A stretch of 64,000 bases of DNA. Origin: Chitinophaga polysaccharea. GTDB lineage: Bacteria; Bacteroidota; Bacteroidia; Chitinophagales; Chitinophagaceae. Positions 1-9,518 of this stretch are shown piece by piece. Every line of letters begins with the position of its first letter. Position 1 is the first letter of the stretch. The stretch lies in NCBI RefSeq assembly GCF_902150045.1, contig NZ_CABFVU010000003.1, forward strand, positions 868,001 to 932,000, given 5' to 3'. A program made the translations under genes and the position numbers. Below the pieces are notes generated by a model. It did no database searches and was not told the origin of the DNA. It saw nothing but the letters and a program-made list of their open reading frames with translations.

Positions 1-2
1 CC

Positions 3-695
3 AACCTCCTTGTACAACATGGAGCCGACGTGCTGACCACGTCCAGGAACGGGCTCTCCCCTATTTGGTATGCCTGCGCCAATAACCAGAAAGAGATCGT
101 GAGCCTTTTCCTGGATAAAGGCATTGATGTTAATTTCAGCCAGCCGCTTTCCGCAGATACCGCCAGTATGAACAGTTACCTGGATTGGGTGGAAAGCGCT
201 GCCAGTCTTTCTATGGACAGTGCCTTCAATCTCAATCACACCTACAGCTACGGTGGGGAAAGCCTGCTGCATGTAGCCGCTAAAAACGGGCATCTCAGCA
301 TGGTGAAACTGTTGCTGGAACGCGGGGCCAATGTAAATATCCAGGATGAATCCGGGAATACTGCACTACATTACGCCGCATCTAACGGTAAAAAAGATAT
401 TGTTAAATACCTGCTGGAACAAAAGGCAGATGTATCCATCGTTAATACCAAAGAGCAAAAGGCTATCGACTATGCCTCTATCAAAGGGTATAACGAAATT
501 GCCGCGCTGCTGCTCAGTTACAATTCACCACAGGCAAAAGCGGCGCCCGTTACTGCGGCTCCGGCTGAAGCTCCCGCCGGGAAAAGCATGGCGGATAAGA
601 AACAAGCCCTGCTTGACCTGAAAGAGCTGCTGGATGCCGGCATCCTTTCCGCTGCGGAATTTGATGAAGAAAAAGCAAAGATCCTGAAAGGCTGA
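3..695 (+). CDS. Ankyrin-repeat protein with C-terminal SHOCT domain (5' end outside window)
   Basis: The reading frame is open from base 3, and the codons before the first possible start (GTG at 30) already read as the end of an ankyrin repeat (LLVQHGADV), so the true start lies left of the window. At least three further ankyrin units follow, each with the G-ADVN-type turn (for example GESLLHVAAKNGHLSMVKLLLERGANV). A short Ala/Pro-rich linker leads to a C-terminal stretch (KKQALLDLKELLDAGILSAAEF) that matches the SHOCT pattern, a small helical oligomerisation domain. No catalytic motif is visible. Ankyrin proteins bind other proteins; the partner cannot be inferred. A strong terminator follows at 714. 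Confidence 0.85.
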   Translation, partial: NLLVQHGADVLTTSRNGLSPIWYACANNQKEIVSLFLDKGIDVNFSQPLSADTASMNSYLDWVESAASLSMDSAFNLNHTYSYGGESLLHVAAKNGHLSMVKLLLERGANVNIQDESGNTALHYAASNGKKDIVKYLLEQKADVSIVNTKEQKAIDYASIKGYNEIAALLLSYNSPQAKAAPVTAAPAEAPAGKSMADKKQALLDLKELLDAGILSAAEFDEEKAKILKG

Positions 696-713
696 CAGCA
701 TCAAGGGTATAAT

Positions 714-758
714 AAAAGTGCCGCCCGCAGGCTATCCTTCCTGTTGGCGGCACTTTTT
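714..758 (+). terminator. Rho-independent terminator after the ankyrin gene
   Basis: Perfect 12-bp arms AAAAGTGCCGCC (714-725) and GGCGGCACTTTT (746-757), loop of 20 nt, ending in a T run. It lies 19 bp after the ankyrin stop codon. Confidence 0.85.
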
Positions 759-894
759 AAGCGGGCTCATAAAAAAAGCCTATCTTTAGCCCGTAACCAT
801 AAGGGGTTGTTGGGCAGCTATTTTTATTCCTCGCACAGGACAGCAGGATGATGATACGTGCCGGGCGATAACCTCCCCATATCTCCGGAATACT

Positions 895-3800
895 ATGCGT
901 AATGCTATCGTAAAAAGAACAGCTGTAAAAACATTGAAGATTTTTTCAATATCAGTGGCTGCTATCTTTCTTTTGCTTTTTTTACTTCCTATTCTTTTTC
1001 CAACGGCCATATCCAATAAAATAAAGTCGTGGACCAATAACAGTATTACCGGCGATCTGAATTTCTCCCGTGCACGGTTATCGTTCTTTAACCATTTCCC
1101 TTCACTGACGCTGACGCTTTATGATTTCAGCCTGAAAGGAGCCGCTCCTTTCCAGCAGGATACGCTGATAGCCGCCAACGAAGTAGCCTTGGGGGTGAAC
1201 CTGGCCAGTATTTTTTCCAGCACCATCAACATCGATGAAATTTACCTGACCCGCGGAAATATACATGTACTGGTAGACGCAGCCGGGCATCCGAATTATA
1301 ATGTGTACAAATCCGCCCCGGCCACGGCTTCCAGCCAGGCCGACAGCGGCAGCGCCTCCCTGAAGATTGCCCGCATACAGCTGGAGAGCTGTAATATCAT
1401 TTACGACGATCAGTCGCTACCCATGTACATCCAGGCAAAAGATGTGAACTATACCGGCAAAGGCGACCTGAGCAAAGCACAGTTCGACCTGCACTCACGG
1501 ATACGTATACACGCATTTGACCTTAGCTACGGAGGCACTTCATATATCCTGTCGAAGCCATTGAACGGGGAGCTGATCACGAAGATCAACACCAACTCGC
1601 TCGATTTTATTTTTGAGAAGAATGACCTCAAGCTGAATGAGCTGCCGGTGCGGCTGAACGGTTCTTTCGGGTTCCTGAAAAACGGCTACCGGATGGACTT
1701 CCGCCTAAGCTCTATGGAATCAGGCCTGCATGCCATTTTCAGCGCGCTCCCCGCGGAATATGTGGGCTGGCTGGATAAAACAGACATACAGGGAACGGCA
1801 GATGTAAACGCCAGCCTTATCGGGCAATACATTGCGGAAACCAATATCATGCCCGATGTAACCTTTAATATGAAGATAAGGGACGGCATCATTACCAATG
1901 CCAAAGCCCCTGCTCCTGTTAAAAACCTCTTTCTCAATTTCCAGTCGAAGCTGCCACAACTGAACCTGGATAGCCTTTATATCAATGTGGATTCTATCTT
2001 CTTTAATATTGATAAAGATTATTTCAGCTCAGTGATCCGTGTACAGGGGCTTGCCACGCCGGATATTCATATAAAGCTGAATACCGACATCGACCTGGAG
2101 AAATGGAACAAGGCCACCGGCGGGAAAGCATTCGAGATAAAAGGCAGGCTGCAGGCCCATCTGCAGGCAGATGGCAGATACGCCAAAGGCGTTGTATACC
2201 GCGGCCTGCGAAAACAAGTCGATACTGTGATCAGCAGCATCCCGGCATTTAAACTGACCGCCGCCCTGCGGGATGGGTACTTTAAATTTGCCTCCATGCC
2301 CCAGGCGCTTCATAATATCCGCTTTAATATCGATGCGGGTTGCCCGGATAACGATTACGCACATACGCAGCTGAATATTGCAGACATTAATGCAGATATG
2401 CTGAGTAACTATATTAAGGGCTTTTTCCGGCTTCAGAATGCCCAGGCGCCCGTGGTAGATGCACAGCTCACCTCTATCCTTCACCTGGGGGATATCAGGC
2501 AGTTCTATAAAATGGACAGCCTGGATGTTTCCGGTGATCTGGGTATAGACATCACTGCCAAAGGCAGCTATGTGCCTGCAAAAAGGCTGTTCCCCGTTAC
2601 TACCGCCAAAGTGAAAATGGATAACGGTAGCGTACAAACGAAATATTATCCCCAACCTATTCAGAAAATAAATGTGGATGCTGTTATTACCAATACCACC
2701 GGTACCATGCGTTCGTTACAGGTAGATCTGAAGCCTGTGGCCTTTGAGTTTGAAGGTCAGCCTTTTACCCTGAAAGCAGATCTTACCAATTTTGATGATC
2801 TCCGTTATAACATTACCTCCAACGGTGTCATCGATCTCGGCAGGATATATAAAGTGTTTGCCATACAGGGATACGGCGTTCAAGGCTTTATTAAAACCAA
2901 CCTCTCGCTGCGAGGCACCCAAAGCGATGCCTCCGCCGGCAGGTACAATAAGCTCAACAACAAAGGCTCCTTAATAGTAAAGAACATTGTTTTAACAGCA
3001 GAACAATTCCCGCTGCCGTTTCAGATCAAAAACGGCGTGTTCCGTTTCGACCAGGATAAAATGTGGTTCGACCAGTTCAATGCCAGCTATGGTAAATCCA
3101 CTATTGTATTAAACGGTTTTCTCAGTAACGTGATCGGTTATGCCACGCTGAAAGATCAACTCCTGCATGGTACATTTGATCTGAAAAGTAACTACATCCT
3201 GGTGGATGAGCTGATGGTGAACGGCGATATAAAAACCAATACCGGCAAGCCCGGCGCTACGCCTTCCGGTGTTGTAATGGTGCCCGGTAACCTGGCGCTG
3301 GCACTGAATGCGACGGTAAATAAAATAAGCTTCCAGGGCATTGCCATCGACAGCTTCCACGGGCAGCTGAATATAGACAGCAGCAAAGTACGCCTGAATC
3401 AGACGGGCTTTTCCATCATAGGCGCACCGGTAGCCATGGAAGCCACGTATGCCAGCATTGATCCCCGGAAAGCAACATTCGATTATCACATCAGCGCGAA
3501 AGAATTTGATATCAAACGCGCTTACAATGAAATAAAGATCTTCCACGACATCGCGTCTTCTGCAGCCAGCGCCAGCGGCATTGTGGGGCTCGATTACCAG
3601 CTGAGCGGCAAACTGGATGAAAACATGCATCCTGTATATCCTTCGCTGAAAGGAGAAGGCGTATTGTCTGTAAAGAAAATAAAGATGAAAGGCTTTAAAC
3701 TGTTCAACGCAGTAGGTAGCTCCACGGGTAAAGACGGGATGAAAGATCCGGATCTTTCTAAAATAGAAATAAAATCGGCCATCAAAAATAATATCATCAC

Positions 3801-4032
3801 CATTGCCAGAACAAAAATGCGCGTAGCCGGTTTCCGGCCACGCTTTGAAGGCCAGGTAAGCCTCGACGGGAAACTGAACCTGAAAGGCCGCCTGGGGTTA
3901 CCGCCGCTTGGCATATTGGGTATACCCTTCAACGTTACCGGTACACAAAGCAACCCCAAAGTGCAACTGCGGAAAGGCAACGAAAAAGATAATCTCGAAG
4001 AAACAGCGGACCCCGATGAAACAGGCAATTGA
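895..4032 (+). CDS. AsmA-like envelope protein
   Basis: A 1045-residue protein with one N-terminal membrane anchor (about residues 16-38, ISVAAIFLLLFLLPILF), then a long region of beta-rich repeats ending in an AsmA C-terminal-like segment (ALNATVNKISFQGIAIDSFHG to the end). The opening LNFSRARLSFFNHFPSLTLTLYDF is typical of the Bacteroidota AsmA group. AsmA/TamB-like proteins are thought to bridge the periplasm and help outer-membrane lipid or protein assembly; which cargo this one serves cannot be told. The ATG at 895 gives a complete anchor and is the best start. A sequence close to the Bacteroidota -7 element (TATCTTTA, 781-788) lies about 100 bp upstream. The C-terminus is Asp/Glu-rich. 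Confidence 0.8.
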   Translation: MRNAIVKRTAVKTLKIFSISVAAIFLLLFLLPILFPTAISNKIKSWTNNSITGDLNFSRARLSFFNHFPSLTLTLYDFSLKGAAPFQQDTLIAANEVALGVNLASIFSSTINIDEIYLTRGNIHVLVDAAGHPNYNVYKSAPATASSQADSGSASLKIARIQLESCNIIYDDQSLPMYIQAKDVNYTGKGDLSKAQFDLHSRIRIHAFDLSYGGTSYILSKPLNGELITKINTNSLDFIFEKNDLKLNELPVRLNGSFGFLKNGYRMDFRLSSMESGLHAIFSALPAEYVGWLDKTDIQGTADVNASLIGQYIAETNIMPDVTFNMKIRDGIITNAKAPAPVKNLFLNFQSKLPQLNLDSLYINVDSIFFNIDKDYFSSVIRVQGLATPDIHIKLNTDIDLEKWNKATGGKAFEIKGRLQAHLQADGRYAKGVVYRGLRKQVDTVISSIPAFKLTAALRDGYFKFASMPQALHNIRFNIDAGCPDNDYAHTQLNIADINADMLSNYIKGFFRLQNAQAPVVDAQLTSILHLGDIRQFYKMDSLDVSGDLGIDITAKGSYVPAKRLFPVTTAKVKMDNGSVQTKYYPQPIQKINVDAVITNTTGTMRSLQVDLKPVAFEFEGQPFTLKADLTNFDDLRYNITSNGVIDLGRIYKVFAIQGYGVQGFIKTNLSLRGTQSDASAGRYNKLNNKGSLIVKNIVLTAEQFPLPFQIKNGVFRFDQDKMWFDQFNASYGKSTIVLNGFLSNVIGYATLKDQLLHGTFDLKSNYILVDELMVNGDIKTNTGKPGATPSGVVMVPGNLALALNATVNKISFQGIAIDSFHGQLNIDSSKVRLNQTGFSIIGAPVAMEATYASIDPRKATFDYHISAKEFDIKRAYNEIKIFHDIASSAASASGIVGLDYQLSGKLDENMHPVYPSLKGEGVLSVKKIKMKGFKLFNAVGSSTGKDGMKDPDLSKIEIKSAIKNNIITIARTKMRVAGFRPRFEGQVSLDGKLNLKGRLGLPPLGILGIPFNVTGTQSNPKVQLRKGNEKDNLEETADPDETGN

Positions 4033-4044
4033 GAAATAAGGATG

Positions 4045-4139
4045 CTATGAGCGCAGGCTTTTAACAGGATCAGTCATAGCAGCCCGGATGGCCTGGACGC
4101 TCACCGTTAGCAAGGCGATAACACTTCCGGACAGTAGCT
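4045..4139 (-). pseudogene. Vestigial C-terminus of an FtsX/MacB-type permease
   Basis: On the minus strand these bases read without interruption as LLSGSVIALLTVSVQAIRAA followed by MTDPVKSLRS and a stop (4045-4047). This is the characteristic last membrane helix and tail of Bacteroidota FtsX-type ABC permeases; the intact permease at 60611 ends in the comparable ALDNPVISLKNE. Upstream in the same frame a stop appears at about 4153, and the redoxin gene ends at 4156, so only about 35 codons remain. The rest of the permease has been lost, probably by a deletion that joined the redoxin gene to the tail. It has no start codon. Confidence 0.6.
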
Positions 4140-4155
4140 GTTCAATTAACCGTCT

Positions 4156-5295
4156 TTAATTTTCTTTGAAGATGCGGGCCAGTTCCTTCTGCAGATGATC
4201 TTCCCGGAGGTTCTGTGCAATGATCTTACCAGTGGGATCGATGAGGAAATTAGCGGGAATGGAACGGATCCCGTATTGTTGTGCCACCGCGTTATCCCAT
4301 CCTTTCAGGTCCGATACCTGTGGCCATGTGAGCTGGTCTTTTTCTATTGCTTTCAGCCAGGCGTTCTTCTGGCCCGGCATATCGAGCGATACACCTAATA
4401 CGGTAAAGCCTTTGCTTTTGTATTCGTTGTAGGCTTTCAGCACGTTGGGGTTTTCCTGCCGGCATGGACCGCACCAGCTGGCCCAGAAATCAAGCAACAC
4501 ATATTTGCCCCGGAATGAAGAAAGTTTCACTGCTTTACCATCGGGCGCATATTGTGTAAAATCCGGCGCCAGTTTACCTGTTTCCGTATTGGCACGTGCG
4601 CTGAGCATTACCGGGATACGTTTTCCGAGGAGCGTGTTTTTTAAACCAGGTGCAAGATGTTCATAAGCCTGCCCAGCTGCTTGGGCCATGCCTGGTTGTG
4701 CGGCTATGTGCACAAGACTGATCACGCTGAGATAAGATGTGGGATGCTTCCTGGCAAACTCCAGGTGGATCCCGAATGATTCTTTCATGAGCTGGTTCTC
4801 GCGTTCAACCAAAGTGTTAAATATGCTCTTGTCTTTCTTCTGTTCATCCGGCATCGCTTCGTACTCTTTCCGCAAGGCAAGAAATTTTTCATCATTCTCT
4901 TTTAACATTGCGCGAAGCTCCGCCTGCTGGTCATTTACCGGCGATCCTTTCACAACGCTGTTCTTCAGTGAATCGGCAGATATTACTTTAAAGACAGTTG
5001 GTTCCAGATATAGCCTTACATAATCCATTTGCTCTCCTGGCGCCAATCGTTGTACATAGGGATTCTTATTAAGATATAAGGCTCCCATAACAGGGTATTC
5101 CAGTGTACCTTTAAATACAAAATGCCCGGATTCCACCATCGCAGAATCTGTTTTCTGCTGGTCTTCCACCTGGTAAACAAGATATATTTTATCGCCATTG
5201 TGCAGGGCGTCTGCCTTTCCATCCAGTTCAAAAGGATGCTGGGCCATGATAGGGAAAGAATACAAACAGGTAAGCAGTACTAATAAGGTGCGCAT
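4156..5295 (-). CDS. TlpA-family thiol-disulfide oxidoreductase with DUF4369 domain
   Basis: A 379-residue exported protein: signal peptide (residues 1-19, ending PIMAQ), an N-terminal DUF4369 beta domain (about 20-110), a helical linker, and a C-terminal TlpA/ResA-like thioredoxin domain (about 240-379). The active site is WCGPC (Cys275 and Cys278), followed by the usual cis-Pro region IRSIPANF. Such proteins keep periplasmic cysteines reduced, for example for cytochrome c maturation, although the Bacteroidota DUF4369 group is abundant and its substrates are mostly unknown. A permease vestige lies directly downstream. Confidence 0.88.
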   Translation of the reverse strand: MRTLLVLLTCLYSFPIMAQHPFELDGKADALHNGDKIYLVYQVEDQQKTDSAMVESGHFVFKGTLEYPVMGALYLNKNPYVQRLAPGEQMDYVRLYLEPTVFKVISADSLKNSVVKGSPVNDQQAELRAMLKENDEKFLALRKEYEAMPDEQKKDKSIFNTLVERENQLMKESFGIHLEFARKHPTSYLSVISLVHIAAQPGMAQAAGQAYEHLAPGLKNTLLGKRIPVMLSARANTETGKLAPDFTQYAPDGKAVKLSSFRGKYVLLDFWASWCGPCRQENPNVLKAYNEYKSKGFTVLGVSLDMPGQKNAWLKAIEKDQLTWPQVSDLKGWDNAVAQQYGIRSIPANFLIDPTGKIIAQNLREDHLQKELARIFKEN

Positions 5296-5339
5296 GGAAT
5301 CTTAATCATTTACGTTTATAGATGACCGTTAGTTATTCA

Positions 5340-5858
5340 CTAGCGGCTGTGTTCCCGGAGGATCTGGCGGATACCGGCCATATGATGATCGTCGTGCTCT
5401 GCCACGAAGTAAGCCAGGTCAACGATCCGCATAGGCGTTTTCAGTCGCGGATGCAGTGCCGATTGTTCCAGTTGTGCATCTTCCAGGCTCCATAGCCTGT
5501 TCACCAGTTGTTGCCGTTGTTCCCTGAACTGATGCAGCAGCTGGCCGGCGGGTGTTTCATTATGATTGGCATCATGGGTTCTGCGGTTTGTAAGATCGGC
5601 CACCCTTAATTCGGCAGCGCCGTTGATAAGATCTTCCAGGCGGCCCAGCCATAGCGGCTCCATATCCGACAAATGCCCGGCTTCTTCCTTAATGCTCCAC
5701 TTCCCGCCGGGTTTTATCACCAACAGGTCTGGTGGTATATGAGCGATGATCTCCTCCATGCGGGCGGGGGTTCCGCTAAGCCTTTCAATGATCGTTGGCA
5801 GGGTGCCGTTATCTTCAATTACGGGAAATGTTCTGTTGAACCATTCAGTCCTTTTCAT
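5340..5858 (-). CDS. DinB-fold putative metal-dependent protein
   Basis: A 172-residue soluble protein of the DinB/YfiT superfamily: a four-helix bundle that binds a divalent metal through three histidines. The expected ligands are visible as the His in KEEAGHLSDMEPLW and the histidines of AEHDDHHMAGIRQIL near the C-terminus. Many members are thiol-dependent transferases acting on small thiols such as bacillithiol; for this one the substrate is unknown. It stands alone between the redoxin and the symporter genes on the same strand, with 44 and 51 bp spacing, so it might be co-transcribed with them. Confidence 0.8.
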   Translation of the reverse strand: MKRTEWFNRTFPVIEDNGTLPTIIERLSGTPARMEEIIAHIPPDLLVIKPGGKWSIKEEAGHLSDMEPLWLGRLEDLINGAAELRVADLTNRRTHDANHNETPAGQLLHQFREQRQQLVNRLWSLEDAQLEQSALHPRLKTPMRIVDLAYFVAEHDDHHMAGIRQILREHSR

Positions 5859-5909
5859 TGCAATCTTATTTCTTCCATAAAATTAATGATAATAACAGAA
5901 AGGAAGTGC

Positions 5910-7175
5910 CTAATAAGTTTCTTCTGTATATTCCACCGGTTTTTCTACCGGGGGATGAAATTCTTTTTCGCTTTTGGCAATAACGATGGTGGCCACCCCA
6001 TTGCCAATGATATTGGTAATGGCGCGGGCTTCGCTCATAAATTTATCTACTCCCAGTAAAAATGCAAGTCCTTCCACCGGGATCTTGTGCACGGCTGTTA
6101 ACGTGGACGCCAGTACGATAAAACCGCTGCCTGTAACACCTGCGGCGCCTTTCGAGGTAACCATCAGTATCCCGATGATGGTCAGGATCTCTCCTATGCT
6201 GAGGTGCACATCATACAGCTGTGCAATAAAAATAACGGACATCGACAAATAAATGGAGGTCCCATCCAGGTTAAAGGAATATCCTGTCGGAATAACCAGT
6301 CCTACCACGGATTTGCTGCAACCCATTTTTTCCAGTTTCATCATAATGGAAGGCAGCGCAGATTCAGAAGAAGAAGTGCCCAATACCAGTAACAGTTCTT
6401 CCCTGATATACCTGAGAAACCTCACGATGCTCATTTTATAATACTTCAGGATGCTGCCCAGTACCAGGAAAACAAAAATGGCCATGGTCAGGTACACGGT
6501 TCCCATCAATTTGGCCAGTGGCACCAGCGTATGTAAACCAAATTTGCCAACGGTATAGGCCATTCCCCCGAAAGCCCCCAGCGGGGCGAGGTACATTACA
6601 TACTTCAATGCCTTGAAAACAATTTTAGACAGCTGACCTAGCCATCCGATCACCACCAGGCGGTGCTTTGAGTAATTTAACAACACACCGGTAATAATGG
6701 CGGCCACCAGTACCTGAAGTGTAAGGTTACTCATGAAAAAGGATAGCCAGTCGAACTCCTTTGCACCGGAAGTATACCTGGAGGCGTTTTCTATTTGAAG
6801 TGACGACTTATCTATTTTCCCTGGCCGGATCAGCAAAGCCATCAGCACGCCTGCAGCCAGTGAAATGGTAGATACTACTTCGAAATAAAGAAGGGATTTA
6901 ACACCGATGCGTCCTACTTTTTTCAGATCATCCATCCCGCTGATCCCCAAAACAATGGTGAGGAAGATGATCGGCGCAATAAACAACTTGATAATATCAA
7001 TAAACGTCTTTCCTATAATTTCCATCTTCACACCGGTTGCCGGAGCAGCGCTGCCCAACCATACGCCGGCGATAATGGCTATGAGCACCCAAAAAGTGAG
7101 ATTGGTTATGATCCTGATATATAAACTCCTGCTTACCGCTGTTTCCGCCTTATACGATGCTATATCTTCCTGCAT
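5910..7175 (-). CDS. dctA: DctA-like C4-dicarboxylate:cation symporter
   Basis: A 421-residue inner-membrane protein of the dicarboxylate/amino acid:cation symporter (DAACS) family with about eight membrane helices plus two re-entrant loops. Family hallmarks are present in order: the serine-rich hairpin TSSSESALP, the GYSFNLDGT motif, SKGAAGVTGSGFIVLASTL and the late DKFMSEARAITNIIGNGVAT. The last two blocks are closest to DctA (SKGAAGVTGSG, FMSEARA) rather than to glutamate carriers, so import of succinate, fumarate or malate with protons or sodium is likely. No DctB/DctD-type regulators are adjacent. The N-terminus carries about 20 polar residues before the first helix. Substrate assignment is by family resemblance only. 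Confidence 0.85.
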   Translation of the reverse strand: MQEDIASYKAETAVSRSLYIRIITNLTFWVLIAIIAGVWLGSAAPATGVKMEIIGKTFIDIIKLFIAPIIFLTIVLGISGMDDLKKVGRIGVKSLLYFEVVSTISLAAGVLMALLIRPGKIDKSSLQIENASRYTSGAKEFDWLSFFMSNLTLQVLVAAIITGVLLNYSKHRLVVIGWLGQLSKIVFKALKYVMYLAPLGAFGGMAYTVGKFGLHTLVPLAKLMGTVYLTMAIFVFLVLGSILKYYKMSIVRFLRYIREELLLVLGTSSSESALPSIMMKLEKMGCSKSVVGLVIPTGYSFNLDGTSIYLSMSVIFIAQLYDVHLSIGEILTIIGILMVTSKGAAGVTGSGFIVLASTLTAVHKIPVEGLAFLLGVDKFMSEARAITNIIGNGVATIVIAKSEKEFHPPVEKPVEYTEETY

Positions 7176-7287
7176 AGGTTTGTCTGGTTAATATCCGTTT
7201 GATTGAATTTCCCTTCAAGTAACGAAATTTTCACCGTTTATTACTGTATGCAGACGATTTTATTATATGTTAATGTATCGTTTCCCG

Positions 7288-8196
7288 TTACAATTTACCG
7301 GTTTCAATAATGGATATGATCTGTTGCCTTGCCTGCCTGGATTCGGGGAGGTTAATCAGCATCCAGTCGTGGACCATGCCCGGATACTCCACATAAATGA
7401 ATTGTGATATTTCACCAGCTATCATTGTTTTCAGTTTACGGGCATCGGCTACCAGGATCTCCCTGCTTCCCACAAAAACGGCAATGTTCTCCAATCCTTG
7501 GAATGAGCCATAAATGGGGCTCAGCAGGTAATGATCCAGCGGCGCATTGCCGGCGTAAAGCCTGCCTGCCTGTAAAAGTCCTTCCAGTCCCATGAAAGGG
7601 TCTTCCATAGCGATCTGCTGAATTTCAGGGTTAGTAAGACTTATATCCAGCCAGGGTGAAAGCAGTATCAGCTGTCCGGGTTGCGGCAGCTGCTCATTCG
7701 CCAGTAACTGGCAGAAAGCCAGTGCCAGTCCGCCGCCTGAAGAATCCCCCATTATCACCAGGTCTTCCTTCGCCACATTTTCAAGTAATTCTTTATAAAG
7801 CGCCAGTATCATACGAAATGAATCTTCAAAAGTAAATGCGGGAGCCAGTGGGTAATCCGGGGCCGAAATTGTACAGTTTGTGGCATTAACCAATTCTGCC
7901 ATAAATGACCAATGATGGGAAGTAAAGCTCTGCACATAAGCCCCTCCGTGCAGGTACAATATGTGCCGGGAGCTTTTATGTTTTTTTGGTTGCAGGGTAA
8001 AAACCTGTTGTCCGCCCAGCTGTCGCTTATCTACCCTGCAGTATTTATAGACTTTGGCGGTGGGTTCCGGGCTGCTGTAAAAATTCTGCTTTCCCGCTGC
8101 CAGCAGCGTTTTCAAAAAGTGTTTCTTACCGATCAGGCGGAGGAAAAGCGTAAATAATCTGCTGTGTATACTTGGCAAATGATCTGTTTTAAACAT
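7288..8196 (-). CDS. Alpha/beta hydrolase, hormone-sensitive-lipase type
   Basis: A 302-residue esterase-like protein. It shows the oxyanion-hole motif YLHGGAY (residues 81-87), the nucleophile elbow GDSSGGG with Ser152, an acidic residue in the strand after VFVGSREILVAD, and the catalytic His276 in PGMVHDWML. These mark the HSL/BD-FAE group, which hydrolyses small acyl esters and includes deacetylases of sugars and sterols. It is transcribed away from the acyltransferase gene at 8237 with only 40 bp between start codons; together with the zinc-ribbon protein at 9519 the three probably act in one pathway of adding and removing an acyl group. This functional link is inferred from context. Confidence 0.85.
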   Translation of the reverse strand: MFKTDHLPSIHSRLFTLFLRLIGKKHFLKTLLAAGKQNFYSSPEPTAKVYKYCRVDKRQLGGQQVFTLQPKKHKSSRHILYLHGGAYVQSFTSHHWSFMAELVNATNCTISAPDYPLAPAFTFEDSFRMILALYKELLENVAKEDLVIMGDSSGGGLALAFCQLLANEQLPQPGQLILLSPWLDISLTNPEIQQIAMEDPFMGLEGLLQAGRLYAGNAPLDHYLLSPIYGSFQGLENIAVFVGSREILVADARKLKTMIAGEISQFIYVEYPGMVHDWMLINLPESRQARQQIISIIETGKL

Positions 8197-8236
8197 GACA
8201 GCGGTGCGCTGGCATAATATTTACAATACATAAGGC

Positions 8237-9514
8237 ATGCCTGGTATTCAGAAAAACGACTTCTGGCTTCGCCTGGATAATGCAGCAAAAATTTATCCGG
8301 CTATCAAGGATAAAGAGCTTACCTCTGTTTTCCGGATATCTGTTGTATTAAAAGACAGGATAAGGGCAAAAGCCATGCTTGAAGCCGTTAGGGACATTGA
8401 AAACAGGTTCCCTTATTACAAAGTAACCCTTAAAGCCGGCTTTTTCTGGTATTACCTGGAACAGCTGCCAGACTCCATCCCCATAGATGCCGATTTACAA
8501 ACGCCCTGCCGCGCCTTCAAAAAGGGGGAGCTGATGTTCCGTATACTGGTAAAAGATAACCGGATAAGCGTAGAGTTTTCGCATATCCTTACAGATGGCA
8601 CCGGCGCGTTTGAATTTCTGAAAACATTATTGCTGGTATATTTTGAAAAATGTTGCATTCCGCTTGCCGGTAAACCGGAGTTTTATGATCCGGACAGTAA
8701 ACCATCGGCTGAAGAATATGAAGATGCATATAGCAGGTATTTTAAAAAGATTGATGCCCCGCATATTAAAACGCCCGGGGCTTTTCATGTGCCTTTCTCC
8801 CTGAAAAACAAACCCAGGTTCAGTGTACTTACCGCTATTATTCCCATAGCTGAGCTTTCAAAAAAAGCGAAGCTGCTGGGAGTAAGCATCACCGTGTATC
8901 TTACTGCTGTATATCTGTACACGCTCCAGCATATTCATGAATATCAGCCCAGGTTAAAAAAGAATATCAACCGGAAGATCCTCCGGATTGAAGTGCCGCT
9001 GAACCTGCGTAAGCTGTATCCTACGCGTTCCATGAGAAATTTTTCGCTGTATGTACTTCCGCAAATTGACCTGCGGCTGGGTCATTACACTTTTGAGGAA
9101 ATCGTTAAAACGGTATATCACCAGATGCAGCTGGAAACCGATCAAAAGCTGATCAATAAAATGATCTCCCGCAACGTTGGAGGGGAGCGCAATGCCATTG
9201 TAAGGAATATCCCGTTAATCCTGAAGTCGCTTTTTCTTTCCAGGCTGTACCTGGTTGGCACCAAACAATACAGCGGAGTGGTAACCAACCTTGGAAAAAT
9301 AGACCTGGGAACAGCGGCCAATCAACTTATTGAGCAGTTTATATTTATTCCTCCTCCGCCCAACAAGGTGTTGAAAGTAAATTGCGGCGTTGCCGGCTTT
9401 GGTGATAACCTCGTTTTAAGTTTTGGTAATATCACTACATCGAAAGAACTGGAAAGGCATTTCCTGGCGTTTATGGCCCATCATGAAATTACGGTTAAAA
9501 TAATAAATTCATGA
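8237..9514 (+). CDS. Condensation-fold acyltransferase (alcohol acetyltransferase / chloramphenicol acetyltransferase superfamily)
   Basis: A 425-residue soluble protein with the BAHD/condensation-domain active-site motif HxxxDG, here His116-Ile-Leu-Thr-Asp120-Gly121. The family transfers an acyl group from CoA or a carrier protein to an alcohol or amine. The N-terminus (FWLRLDNAAKIYPAI) resembles an 'alcohol acetyltransferase-like' group that uses a CoA donor and often lies beside a zinc-ribbon membrane protein, exactly as here: the next gene begins 4 bp after this stop codon. The start at 8237 is close to the divergent hydrolase. The acceptor is unknown; lipid or exported polymer are possibilities. 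Confidence 0.75.
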   Translation: MPGIQKNDFWLRLDNAAKIYPAIKDKELTSVFRISVVLKDRIRAKAMLEAVRDIENRFPYYKVTLKAGFFWYYLEQLPDSIPIDADLQTPCRAFKKGELMFRILVKDNRISVEFSHILTDGTGAFEFLKTLLLVYFEKCCIPLAGKPEFYDPDSKPSAEEYEDAYSRYFKKIDAPHIKTPGAFHVPFSLKNKPRFSVLTAIIPIAELSKKAKLLGVSITVYLTAVYLYTLQHIHEYQPRLKKNINRKILRIEVPLNLRKLYPTRSMRNFSLYVLPQIDLRLGHYTFEEIVKTVYHQMQLETDQKLINKMISRNVGGERNAIVRNIPLILKSLFLSRLYLVGTKQYSGVVTNLGKIDLGTAANQLIEQFIFIPPPPNKVLKVNCGVAGFGDNLVLSFGNITTSKELERHFLAFMAHHEITVKIINS

Positions 9515-9518
9515 GCGT

